From assembly GCA_024709705.1 (NCBI GenBank), contig JANJWE010000255.1, positions 1-13,858 on the forward strand: 13,858 nucleotides of DNA, written 5' to 3'. The translations under genes and the position numbers were made by a program. This stretch comes from Flavobacterium sp. GTDB taxonomy: Bacteria > Bacteroidota > Bacteroidia > Flavobacteriales > Flavobacteriaceae. This document shows, piece by piece, positions 1 to 7,679 of the stretch. Every line of letters begins with the position of its first letter. Within the stretch, counting starts at the first letter, position 1. The notes beneath the pieces are model-generated. The model ran no database searches, was not told the DNA's origin, and was given only the letters and a program-made list of their open reading frames with translations.

Positions 1-86
1 CTGGCGCGTGCCGCCCAGTTGCCGCCGGCCGCGGTCCCGCTGCTGCGCCAGGCGCTGAGCGGCGTCGAGGCGGCGCGCTACGAACC
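1..86. other. GC-rich non-native segment at contig end (probable chimeric join)
   Basis: By hand count 65 of the first 80 bases are G or C, whereas positions 101-180 hold 26 of 80. The change is abrupt, at about 80-92, and no other part of the window resembles this stretch. Frame 1 reads as an Ala/Leu/Arg-rich helical peptide (it contains AAQLPPAAVPLLRQALSG) and stops at the TAA around 97-99, just past the join. That codon use is typical of a high-GC proteobacterium or actinobacterium and not of this genome. The likely explanation is an assembly or library chimera. Recent transfer is less likely, because no mobile element, repeat or tRNA marks the boundary. The source organism and protein are not identified. 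Confidence 0.75.
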
Positions 87-389
87 TTGCCAACTTTAAA
101 TCAAATGCCATTTCCAAATCCGTTTCAAAAAAATTTAAGTCGGAAAGAGAAGATTCAATTTGGCATATACCTCGCATTTTATATAGGAATTACCCTTTCT
201 TTACTAACCGGTTTACTGATAAAATTTGGTCCCAAAAGTGCAAAAGATACCTTGGAAACTATTCATAAATTATCTTTGTACTACGTCATACCCTATTTGA
301 TAATACATTTGGGTAGCGTAATTTGGGCAGAATTTACAAATGACAGCGGTATTATATCAAGAATTATAAGCGGGAAAAAACAGGTTTAA
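87..389 (+). CDS. Cytochrome b561-like membrane protein, C-terminal fragment (5' end lost at the join)
   Basis: About 100 residues remain. They contain two hydrophobic segments, roughly residues 24-46 and 62-82, followed by a short basic tail ending in GKKQV. The pattern of His60 at the start of the second helix (HKLSLYYV) and His74 within it (IIHLGS) matches the haem-ligand histidines in the last part of cytochrome b561 / hydrogenase-type b-cytochrome families, which pass electrons through the inner membrane. Full members have four or more helices, so this is the C-terminal half. The frame stays open to the left through the GC-rich segment. The TTG at 87 is therefore only the first possible start in native-looking DNA and probably not the true start. 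The stop lies two bases from the stop of the convergent permease gene. Family call from pattern, moderate confidence. Confidence 0.6.
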   Translation: MPTLNQMPFPNPFQKNLSRKEKIQFGIYLAFYIGITLSLLTGLLIKFGPKSAKDTLETIHKLSLYYVIPYLIIHLGSVIWAEFTNDSGIISRIISGKKQV

Positions 390-391
390 AA

Positions 392-1645
392 TTAAATTCC
401 ACTTCTGATTGCTTCTACTGGATCGAGTCTTGATGCGGAAAAAGCCGGAATAATACCTGAAATCAAACCAATAAACCCTGCTAATCCGGTACCTAAAATC
501 ATGTTTCCAAAACTTAAAACAAATTCAAAATCCATAAGTTTTGAAAGCAAAATTGCCGTTAACCAAACTAAGACTAGTCCAATTAATCCCCCAATAACCG
601 AAAGTATCACCGATTCAAATAAAAACTGAAAAAGAATAAATCGGTTTTTGGCACCTAATGATTTTTGTATACCTATCAGATTAGTTCTTTCTTTCACTGA
701 AACAAACATAATATTAGCAATACCAAATCCACCAACCAGTAAAGAAAAGCCGGAAATGATCCACCCCACAACATTCATTTGACCCACAATATTATCAATG
801 AAATCAGTAAATCCGGAAAGGACATTAATAAAAAAATTATCTTCCTCAGAAGCTTTGATGCCTCGATAATTACGCAATTTTTGGGTAATTTCACCTTTAA
901 ACTGCTCCATATCTATTCCTTTATGCGGCTTAATCAAAATAGCCGGGGTAAGCATACTACTATTTTCACCATACAACCTTCGGATAAAATTCATTGGTAT
1001 AAAAACCGCATTATCTCTACTATCCCCAAAAGTAGAAAATCCTTGTTTTTTGGTTACCCCAATTACTGTAAAACGTTGACCATACAATCTAACTTTTTTC
1101 CCAATTGCTTTTTCAAATGAATCAAAAAGTCCGTTGGCAACTTCATAACCTAAAATGATAACTGCAGTACCCGAGTTGGATTCAGACTCATTGAAAAAAC
1201 GGCCTTGGTCTATTTTTACACCATCAATTCCGTCAAATTCATTGGTTGTGGGAGTAACCCGAACAGCACTTACAATTTTATCTTCAAATTTTATATTTTC
1301 ATTTCGGGTAAAAAGATTAAAGGCCATCTTATCTACACCATTAACCGATTTTTTTAAATACTCAAATTCATCATAAGTGACATTAGGAAATTGTTCCCTT
1401 TTCCAGCGAGGCACTTCGGTAGGACCAAAAGAAAAACGCAATAAATAAATGGTATTTTTATCCAAATCGCCCAAATCGGCTTTAATTTTTTGATCTAAAG
1501 AATCTACCGCAGCTAAAACGGCTATGATTGAAAAAATTCCAATAGTTACACCTAACAGCGACAAAAAAGTACGCAATTTATTGTTTCGCAAGGCATTCAT
1601 CGCAAAACTAAAACTTTCTTTAAGTAACCTCAAGTAAAGCAACAT
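392..1645 (-). CDS. ABC transporter permease, MacB/FtsX family
   Basis: A 417-residue inner-membrane protein with the MacB layout. There is a cytoplasmic lead and one transmembrane helix (about 28-48, after NNKLRTFLSLLGV), then a large periplasmic core domain (about 50-280). Three C-terminal helices of the FtsX domain follow (about 292-315, 340-368, 380-405). The segment VSVKERTNLIGIQKSLGAK after the second helix and the ending SRLDPVEAIRSG are family signatures. Such proteins pair with a MacB/LolD-type ATPase to export substrates or lipoproteins, or to drive mechanotransmission at the envelope. No ATPase gene is adjacent, so the partner and substrate are unknown. The ATG at 1645 was chosen because the longer reading (to 1723) adds 26 residues with no family character, whereas MLLYLRLLKESF starts just before the usual amphipathic lead. 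It is divergent from purH. No convincing promoter was found. Confidence 0.88.
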   Translation of the reverse strand: MLLYLRLLKESFSFAMNALRNNKLRTFLSLLGVTIGIFSIIAVLAAVDSLDQKIKADLGDLDKNTIYLLRFSFGPTEVPRWKREQFPNVTYDEFEYLKKSVNGVDKMAFNLFTRNENIKFEDKIVSAVRVTPTTNEFDGIDGVKIDQGRFFNESESNSGTAVIILGYEVANGLFDSFEKAIGKKVRLYGQRFTVIGVTKKQGFSTFGDSRDNAVFIPMNFIRRLYGENSSMLTPAILIKPHKGIDMEQFKGEITQKLRNYRGIKASEEDNFFINVLSGFTDFIDNIVGQMNVVGWIISGFSLLVGGFGIANIMFVSVKERTNLIGIQKSLGAKNRFILFQFLFESVILSVIGGLIGLVLVWLTAILLSKLMDFEFVLSFGNMILGTGLAGFIGLISGIIPAFSASRLDPVEAIRSGI

Positions 1646-1784
1646 ATCTTGATTTCTAGGAGTAATTTTACTATAGGTAACCTTATTGTAGAAATTGTTA
1701 CACTTAATAAACAAAAGATTCACTTTTCTTACTTTCTATTGAAGCTTTTCAAACCATTTTATGCAAAAAGTAATGCCGTAATCC

Positions 1785-1816
1785 TTTGTCATTTAAATTG
1801 ACAAATAGTACTTTTG
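1785..1816 (+). promoter_or_regulatory. purH promoter (Bacteroidota type) with internal palindrome
   Basis: A -33 TTTG at 1785-1788 and a -7 TACTTTTG (TAnnTTTG consensus) at 1809-1816 are separated by 20 nt, which is ideal spacing for the Bacteroidota primary sigma factor. The transcript would start near 1822-1824, leaving a leader of only about 17 nt before the ATG at 1840. This rules out the in-frame upstream ATG at 1786, which lies inside the -33 element. A 7-bp inverted repeat, TTTGTCA (1785-1791) and TGACAAA (1799-1805) with a 7-nt AT-only centre, fills the -33 element and most of the spacer. This is an operator-like position. Confidence 0.75.
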
Positions 1817-1839
1817 CACCTTCAAAAATCAACAACACA

Positions 1840-3366
1840 ATGACAACTACAAAAACCATTCAATCGGCTTTAATTTCGGTATTTGACAAAACCGGACTTG
1901 AGAGCATTGTAAAACAACTGCATAAGCAAAATGTAACCCTTTATTCAACCGGTGGCACCGAAGAATTTATTAAAAACCTAGGAATTCCGGTAGTTCCGGT
2001 AGAAGATGTAACGTCTTACCCATCTATTTTGGGTGGGCGAGTTAAAACCCTACATCCCAAAATATTTGGGGGAATTTTAAACCGTCAAGATCATAGTGGA
2101 GATATCGAAGAAATGAAAGCCTTTGAAATTCCACAAATTGATTTGGTAATAGTTGACTTATATCCTTTTGATAAAACCGTTGCTTCAGGAGCTTCTGAAG
2201 AAGATATTATTGAAAAAATTGATATTGGAGGCATTTCACTAATTCGGGCAGCTGCCAAAAATTTCAAAGACACTGCAATTGTTGCCTCTGTAAATGAATA
2301 TGCATATCTTTTGGATTTACTAACTTCTCAAAACGGAGCAACAACATTAGAGCAAAGAAGACTATTGGCTACCAAAGCTTTTCATGTTTCTTCTCACTAT
2401 GACACTGCTATTTTCAACTACTTTAATACAGATGAAACTGTTTATAAAGAAAGTATCTACAAGGGTCAAGTACTTCGATATGGTGAAAATCCACATCAAA
2501 AAGGTTTTTTCTTTGGTGATTTTGACCAAATGTTTACCAAATTACACGGAAAAGAATTATCATACAACAACTTGTTAGATGTGGATGCCGCTGTAAACTT
2601 GATTTTAGAATTTAAAGAAAACGAACCTACCTTTGCTATATTAAAACACAACAATGCGTGCGGTTTAGCCACAAGAAGTTCGATGAAGCAAGCGTATTTA
2701 GATGCGTTAGCCGGCGACCCAACCTCTGCATTTGGGGGAGTTTTAATTGCAAATGGAACTATTGACAAAGAAACCGCTTTAGAAATAAATCAACTTTTTT
2801 GTGAAGTGGTAATTGCTCCAAGTTATGATGAAGAAGCCGTTACTATTTTGCAAGAGAAGAAAAACCGTATTATTTTAGTTCAACACGATATTGCATTACC
2901 GAATAAACAAATCAGAACTTGTTTGAACGGTTTGCTCATTCAAGACAAAAACAATACCACAGACAATAAAGAAGGTTTAAAAAACGTTACCCTTTTATCA
3001 CCTACTAATCAAGAAATTGAAGATTTGATTTTTGCCTCAAAAATTTGTAAAAACACCAAATCTAACACTATAGTTTTGGCCAAAAACGGGCAATTGATTG
3101 CATCCGGCACCGGACAAACTTCGCGTGTTGATGCCTTAAAACAAGCCATTGAAAAAGCCAATTCTTTTCAATTTGATTTATCGGGTGCAGTAATGGCCAG
3201 TGATGCTTTTTTCCCATTTCCGGATTGTGTAGAAATCGCTCATCATGCTGGAATTACCGCTGTAATCCAGCCAGGTGGCTCCATAAAAGACGAATTAAGC
3301 ATCAACTATTGCAATGAAAATAAAATTGCAATGGTATTTACCGGAACACGTCATTTTAAACATTAA
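1840..3366 (+). CDS. purH: Bifunctional AICAR formyltransferase / IMP cyclohydrolase PurH
   Basis: A 508-residue cytosolic enzyme for the last two steps of de novo purine synthesis. AICAR is formylated from 10-formyl-tetrahydrofolate to FAICAR, which is then cyclised to IMP. The N-terminal cyclohydrolase domain (about 1-195) has the MGS-like fold, with YSTGGTEEFIKNLG (35-48) and SILGGRVKTLHPKIFGGIL (62-80). The C-terminal transformylase domain has RYGENPHQK (213-221) and the catalytic Lys269-His270 pair in KHNNACG. It also has GTGQTSRVDA (423-432) and the run from SDAFFPFPDCVEIAHHAG (454-471) to PGGSIKD (478-484). Length and all signature blocks are normal for the family. The ATG at 1840 was chosen because the upstream in-frame ATG lies inside the promoter. 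No other purine genes are nearby, so purH is a single-gene unit, possibly reading into mreB because no terminator separates them. Confidence 0.97.
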   Translation: MTTTKTIQSALISVFDKTGLESIVKQLHKQNVTLYSTGGTEEFIKNLGIPVVPVEDVTSYPSILGGRVKTLHPKIFGGILNRQDHSGDIEEMKAFEIPQIDLVIVDLYPFDKTVASGASEEDIIEKIDIGGISLIRAAAKNFKDTAIVASVNEYAYLLDLLTSQNGATTLEQRRLLATKAFHVSSHYDTAIFNYFNTDETVYKESIYKGQVLRYGENPHQKGFFFGDFDQMFTKLHGKELSYNNLLDVDAAVNLILEFKENEPTFAILKHNNACGLATRSSMKQAYLDALAGDPTSAFGGVLIANGTIDKETALEINQLFCEVVIAPSYDEEAVTILQEKKNRIILVQHDIALPNKQIRTCLNGLLIQDKNNTTDNKEGLKNVTLLSPTNQEIEDLIFASKICKNTKSNTIVLAKNGQLIASGTGQTSRVDALKQAIEKANSFQFDLSGAVMASDAFFPFPDCVEIAHHAGITAVIQPGGSIKDELSINYCNENKIAMVFTGTRHFKH

Positions 3367-3372
3367 TTTTTT

Positions 3373-3380
3373 TACCTTTG
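3373..3380 (+). promoter_or_regulatory. Probable -7 element of the mreB operon
   Basis: TACCTTTG matches TAnnTTTG and starts only seven bases after the purH stop. It would give a leader of about 40 nt before the mreB ATG at 3429. No TTG lies at the expected -33 distance (about 3349-3352), so the promoter is either weak or activator-dependent, or the operon is also fed by read-through from purH. A short inverted repeat, TTGTA-CGT-TACAA (3378-3390), sits at the likely start site, but its 5-bp arms could be chance. Confidence 0.5.
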
Positions 3381-3428
3381 TACGTTACAATAAAATTTAT
3401 ATCAACCTAACTAACCCTTAACAAACGT

Positions 3429-4457
3429 ATGGGATTTTTTGATTTCATGACCGAGGACATCGCAATTGACCTTGGAACAGCAAATACCTTGATTATTCAT
3501 AATGACAAAGTTGTTATTGATTCTCCTTCTATCGTGGCTCGAGACCGAATTTCGGGGAAGATTATTGCCGTTGGTAAAGAGGCCAATTTGATGCAAGGTA
3601 AGACACATGAAAACATAAAAACCATTCGTCCATTAAAAGACGGAGTTATTGCTGATTTTGATGCTTCAGAAAAAATGATCAGCATGTTTATTAAAAGCAT
3701 TCCGGCTTTGAAAAAGCGATTGTTTACACCCGCTCTTCGTATGGTAGTTTGTATACCTTCGGGAATTACTGAGGTAGAAATGCGTGCCGTGAAAGAATCT
3801 TGTGAACGGGTGAATGGTAAGGAGGTCTATTTGATTCACGAACCTATGGCCGCTGCAATTGGAATTGGGGTAGATATCATGCAACCCAAAGGAAATATGA
3901 TTGTTGATATTGGAGGTGGTACTACCGAAATTGCGGTTATCGCTCTGGGCGGAATTGTCTGTGATAAATCGGTAAAAATTGCCGGTGACGTATTTACAAA
4001 TGACATTGTATACTACATGCGTACTCAGCACAACCTCTTTGTGGGTGAAAGTACAGCAGAGAAAATTAAAATTGAAATTGGAGCTGCTATTGAGGAATTA
4101 GACACCCCGCCAGATGAAATGTCTGTTCAAGGTAGAGATTTACTTACCGGAAAACCTAAACAAGTAGACGTTTCATATCGCGAAATAGCCAAAGCCTTGG
4201 ATAAATCCATTCAACGAATTGAAGATGCCGTAATGGAAACCTTGTCTCAAACGCCACCGGAACTTGCAGCCGATATTTACAATACGGGAATTTATTTAGC
4301 CGGCGGAGGATCTATGCTTCGTGGATTAGATAAACGTATTTCACTAAAAACCGATTTACCGGTTTATATTGCTGAAGACCCACTAAGAGCCGTAGTAAGA
4401 GGAACCGGTATTGCATTGAAAAACATCACTAAATTCAGGAGCATATTAATTAAATAA
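3429..4457 (+). CDS. mreB: Rod-shape-determining actin-like protein MreB
   Basis: A 342-residue bacterial actin that polymerises under the inner membrane and guides lateral cell-wall synthesis with MreC, MreD, PBP2 and RodA. The ATP-binding signatures are complete. Phosphate-1 loop DLGTANT is at 14-20, and catalytic Glu138 lies in HEPMAAAIG (137-145). Phosphate-2 loop DIGGGTTE is at 160-167, and the adenosine motif GIYLAGGGSMLRGL is at 287-300. The N-terminal MGFFDFM is the usual hydrophobic membrane-contact segment. Length is typical. It is the first gene of a five-gene operon and is followed by a 48-nt gap to mreC, the only real gap in the operon. That gap shows no hairpin or promoter that I can see. 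Confidence 0.98.
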   Translation: MGFFDFMTEDIAIDLGTANTLIIHNDKVVIDSPSIVARDRISGKIIAVGKEANLMQGKTHENIKTIRPLKDGVIADFDASEKMISMFIKSIPALKKRLFTPALRMVVCIPSGITEVEMRAVKESCERVNGKEVYLIHEPMAAAIGIGVDIMQPKGNMIVDIGGGTTEIAVIALGGIVCDKSVKIAGDVFTNDIVYYMRTQHNLFVGESTAEKIKIEIGAAIEELDTPPDEMSVQGRDLLTGKPKQVDVSYREIAKALDKSIQRIEDAVMETLSQTPPELAADIYNTGIYLAGGGSMLRGLDKRISLKTDLPVYIAEDPLRAVVRGTGIALKNITKFRSILIK

Positions 4458-4505
4458 TCATTTTACTGATATTTAATTTTCTAACTCAAAACCTGACACT
4501 GAATT

Positions 4506-5330
4506 ATGCAGCAAATATTCAATTATATTTTAAAAAACAGTACTAAGCTACTGTTTTTGCTGCTTTTAACCATTTCGTTATCACTTACCATTCAGTTTCA
4601 CTCCTTTCACAGAAGCAAAATCATCAATTCTGCCAACTTTGTTACGGGAGGAGTTTATGAACGGATTAACTCGGTTAATGAATATTTGAATTTAAAAACC
4701 GAAAATGAAGGTTTAGCTAATGAAAACGCCCGTTTAAAAAGCCTACTTTACAATTTAAAAGATACCACCAAGACGATTGACAATGAGCTTTTGAGCAGTT
4801 TTGGAAATTACAATGTAATTCAATCCAAAATAATCAACAACAGCTACAATGTTCATGAAAACTTTTTAACTATCAATTCCGGTACCTCAAAAGGAGTAAA
4901 ACCGGATATGGGAGTTGTAAACAGTAAAGGTATCATTGGAATAGTTGAAAACACTTCCAAAAACTATGCAACTGTAATTAGTGTGCTACACGTGAAGTCT
5001 CAAATTAATGCCAAAATCAAAAAAACCAATCATTTTGGTACTTTAACCTGGAATGGAAAAAATACCGGTTATGTGCAATTGATAGACGTACCGCGTTTGG
5101 CCTCAGTAAAAAAAGGGGATACAATTGTAACGGGTGCTCAATCTATCATTTTTCCGGAAAACATAAACATTGGTACCATTCACAAAATATACACCGATAA
5201 TAAAACAAATTACTTCACCATTGATGTTAAATTGTTTAATGACATGACTAGTCTTGGACACGTGTATATAATTGAAAACAAAGATCGAACTGAAATCTTA
5301 AAATTAGAAGCACAAACATTAGATGAATAG
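4506..5330 (+). CDS. mreC: Rod-shape-determining protein MreC
   Basis: A 274-residue bitopic inner-membrane protein. A short cytoplasmic lead is followed by one transmembrane helix (about 14-31), a coiled coil (about 58-92, LKTENEGLANENARLKSLL) and a two-barrel periplasmic domain. That domain carries the family features TINSGTSKGVKPDMGVV (122-138), GIIGIVE (142-148), GTLTWNG (178-184) and VKKGDTIVTG (201-210). MreC scaffolds the elongasome and activates PBP2-RodA from the periplasmic side. The gene overlaps mreD by 8 nt, indicating translational coupling. Sequence conservation of MreC is low in general, but the architecture and gene order make the call firm. Confidence 0.95.
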   Translation: MQQIFNYILKNSTKLLFLLLLTISLSLTIQFHSFHRSKIINSANFVTGGVYERINSVNEYLNLKTENEGLANENARLKSLLYNLKDTTKTIDNELLSSFGNYNVIQSKIINNSYNVHENFLTINSGTSKGVKPDMGVVNSKGIIGIVENTSKNYATVISVLHVKSQINAKIKKTNHFGTLTWNGKNTGYVQLIDVPRLASVKKGDTIVTGAQSIIFPENINIGTIHKIYTDNKTNYFTIDVKLFNDMTSLGHVYIIENKDRTEILKLEAQTLDE

Positions 5331-5829
5331 TGCACTACTTTACAATATTGCCCGTTTTATTTTGCTGATTTTGGCTCAAGTTGCTATTTTCAACAAGTTC
5401 AACTTTTTAGGATACATAAACCCCTACCCCTACGTTCTTTTTATTCTTTTATATCCGGTAAACAGCAATAAAAATGGATTACTGTTAGCTAGTTTTCTAT
5501 TAGGCATCACCATGGATATGTTTAGTAACTCCGGAGGTGTACATGCTGCTGCATGTGTTACATTGGCTTACTTACGTCCTTCATTTTTTAAATTTTCTTT
5601 TGGTTTGAGTTACGAGTATCAAACTGTAAAAATAAACGACAGGCTTACCCCGGAACGCTTTTCTTTTTTACTCATAGCTGTTTCTACACACCATCTAATT
5701 TTATTCTTGCTGGAAATATTTAGATTTAGTTTTTTTTGGAATATTTTGTTACGAACTATTTTGAGTACTATATTTACGCTATTGCTGTGTATTTTACTAA
5801 TTTACTTATTTAAGCCCAACAAAAATTGA
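5323..5829 (+). CDS. mreD: Rod-shape-determining protein MreD
   Basis: A small (168-residue), very hydrophobic protein with about five or six membrane segments, normal for MreD. The conserved polar stretch is in GITMDMFSNSGGVHA (61-75), where Asp65 and the following glycines correspond to the D-x(n)-G pattern of the family. MreD is a membrane component of the elongasome that works with MreC. The ATG at 5323 lies inside the end of mreC. The stop TGA at 5827-5829 is shared with the TTG start of mrdA. The gene contains a run of eight T at 5730-5737. Call supported by size, topology and position. Confidence 0.93.
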   Translation: MNSALLYNIARFILLILAQVAIFNKFNFLGYINPYPYVLFILLYPVNSNKNGLLLASFLLGITMDMFSNSGGVHAAACVTLAYLRPSFFKFSFGLSYEYQTVKINDRLTPERFSFLLIAVSTHHLILFLLEIFRFSFFWNILLRTILSTIFTLLLCILLIYLFKPNKN

Positions 5830-7679
5830 GAAAGACCATACTTCCCGGATTAATCATTTTTGGAACCATTGCCATATTGGTTAGGCTATTCTATTTACAA
5901 ATTATTGATGAATCGTACAAATTAAAATCAGAAAATAATGCAATTAAAGTGGTTTACGAGTACCCGGAGCGTGGCTACATTTACGACCGTAACGGAAAAC
6001 TATTGGTTGCCAATCAACCGTCCTATGACATTATGGTGGTTCCCAGAGAAATTAAAAATTTGGACACCTTAGAATTTTGTAAACTTTTAAGTATTACAAG
6101 AGAAGAATTCAACTCCAAACTGAAAAAAGCAACTATTTACAGTCCTAGATTACCTTCTGTTTTTCTAGCTCAACTCAATAAAAAAGAATATGCTGCTTTT
6201 CAAGAAAAAATCAGAAAATTTGAAGGTTTTTATATCCAAAAAAGATCTTTGAGAGACTATCAAGTGAATGTTGCCGCTAATGTATTTGGATTCATCACTC
6301 AAGTAAATCAAAACATTATTGAAAAAAATCCATACTACAGACCCGGAGATTTAATAGGCAAACAAGGGGTTGAAGAGTATTATGAAGACATCTTGAGAGG
6401 ACAAAAAGGAGTAAAACGCATTCAAAGAGATAAATTCAACAGAGATATTGGGCCATACAAAGAAGGTATTTATGATACAATAGCAAAACAAGGAGACGAT
6501 ATAACCTTATCGTTAGATATTGAGCTTCAAAAATATGGTGAGCTACTCATGCAGAACAAAAGAGGTGGAATAGTAGCCATAGAACCTAAAACGGGTGAAA
6601 TTTTGGCTTTAATTTCGGCTCCAACATATGACCCGGCTCTTCTGGTAGGCAGACAACGGTCTAAAAACTACACTATGCTACACAACGACAGCATTGCCAA
6701 ACCACTATATGACAGAGGTCTACTAGCCGAATACCCACCGGGCTCCCCTTTCAAGATTTTAACCGCATTGATTGGTCTTCAAGAGGAAGCTATAGACGAA
6801 CAAACCACATTCTTTTGCAGAAGGGGTTTTAGCTATGGAAATCGTTTTATGAAATGCCATGATTCCGGGGGATTTAGCCTAAATAACGGCATGTATAGTT
6901 CTTGTAATACTTATTTTGCCAATACCTATAGAAAAATTATAGAAAAATATCCCAAACCAGCCTATGGTGTAGATGCTTGGAGCAATCATTTGAAAAGTTT
7001 TGGACTTGGAAATTTTATGGGATACGACTTACCTCAAGGAAGAAAAGGTAATGTACCAACATCCAAACTCTATGACAAATATTATTCCGCCGGTGGTTGG
7101 CGGAGTACAACTATTATTTCCAACTCAATTGGACAAGGAGAAGTATTGATGACCCCTATTCAATTGTGCAATGTGATGTGTGCTGTAGCCAATCAAGGTT
7201 ATTATTACACCCCTCATATCATAAAAAAAATCAAAAATCGAGAAATTGATTCAAAATTTACAACAAAACACCAAACCACTATTGATCAACAATATTTTCC
7301 TCCGGTAATTAATGGACTATTTGATGTGTATAACAAGGGTACAGCTTCGAGACTTCAAGTTCAAGGACTTGAGATTTGTGGAAAAACCGGAACAGCAGAA
7401 AATTTTACCAAGATAAATGGTAAAAGAGTTCAGCTGACCGACCATTCTATTTTTGTAGCATTTGCACCAAAAGATGACCCAAAAATTGCCATTGCTGTAT
7501 TTGTTGAAAACGGTTATTGGGGGGCACGTATTGCCGGTCCTATAACAAGTTTAATGATTGAAAAATACATTAAAGGTAAGATATCCCGAACCGATTTGGA
7601 AAAAAGAATGTTAGAATCCAGCTTGGAGAAAGAATATGCAAAAGTTATCAGCGGACAACCCTTTTCAATTAATCTATAA
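5826..7679 (+). CDS. mrdA: Penicillin-binding protein 2 (class B transpeptidase, elongasome)
   Basis: A 617-residue bitopic D,D-transpeptidase that crosslinks peptidoglycan during elongation as partner of RodA. It has one N-terminal transmembrane helix (about 5-25), then the pedestal region with ERGYIYDRNGKLL (48-60) and the linker QGVEEYYEDILRG (180-192). The penicillin-binding domain has all three active-site motifs: Ser307-Pro-Phe-Lys310 in YPPGSPFK, Ser359-Cys-Asn361 and Lys520-Thr-Gly-Thr523. The usual E. coli form of the first motif is STFK, and the Pro at the free position should not affect catalysis. The start is TTG at 5826. An in-frame stop lies at 5811-5813, the next in-frame Met is residue 70, and the membrane anchor begins right after the TTG. 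The start overlaps the mreD stop by 4 nt, and the stop overlaps the rodA ATG by 1 nt. Confidence 0.96.
   Translation: MRKTILPGLIIFGTIAILVRLFYLQIIDESYKLKSENNAIKVVYEYPERGYIYDRNGKLLVANQPSYDIMVVPREIKNLDTLEFCKLLSITREEFNSKLKKATIYSPRLPSVFLAQLNKKEYAAFQEKIRKFEGFYIQKRSLRDYQVNVAANVFGFITQVNQNIIEKNPYYRPGDLIGKQGVEEYYEDILRGQKGVKRIQRDKFNRDIGPYKEGIYDTIAKQGDDITLSLDIELQKYGELLMQNKRGGIVAIEPKTGEILALISAPTYDPALLVGRQRSKNYTMLHNDSIAKPLYDRGLLAEYPPGSPFKILTALIGLQEEAIDEQTTFFCRRGFSYGNRFMKCHDSGGFSLNNGMYSSCNTYFANTYRKIIEKYPKPAYGVDAWSNHLKSFGLGNFMGYDLPQGRKGNVPTSKLYDKYYSAGGWRSTTIISNSIGQGEVLMTPIQLCNVMCAVANQGYYYTPHIIKKIKNREIDSKFTTKHQTTIDQQYFPPVINGLFDVYNKGTASRLQVQGLEICGKTGTAENFTKINGKRVQLTDHSIFVAFAPKDDPKIAIAVFVENGYWGARIAGPITSLMIEKYIKGKISRTDLEKRMLESSLEKEYAKVISGQPFSINL

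Noticed and set aside
1..96. A short GC-rich coding sequence as a real native gene
   Set aside because: It lies wholly in the aberrant GC-rich end, has no start codon in view, and its stop arises only after the join.
779..1376. Plus-strand open frames inside the permease gene
   Set aside because: They lie antisense to a well-supported gene, their residue composition fits no protein family, and they have no promoter.
1646..1784. Promoter for the MacB-type permease on the minus strand
   Set aside because: Only near-matches to TAnnTTTG were found (TA-N3-TTTG around 1766-1774), none with a -33 TTG at suitable spacing.
3378..3390. TTGTA-CGT-TACAA as an operator for mreB
   Set aside because: Five-base arms in AT-rich DNA are expected by chance. 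Mentioned only under the promoter entry.
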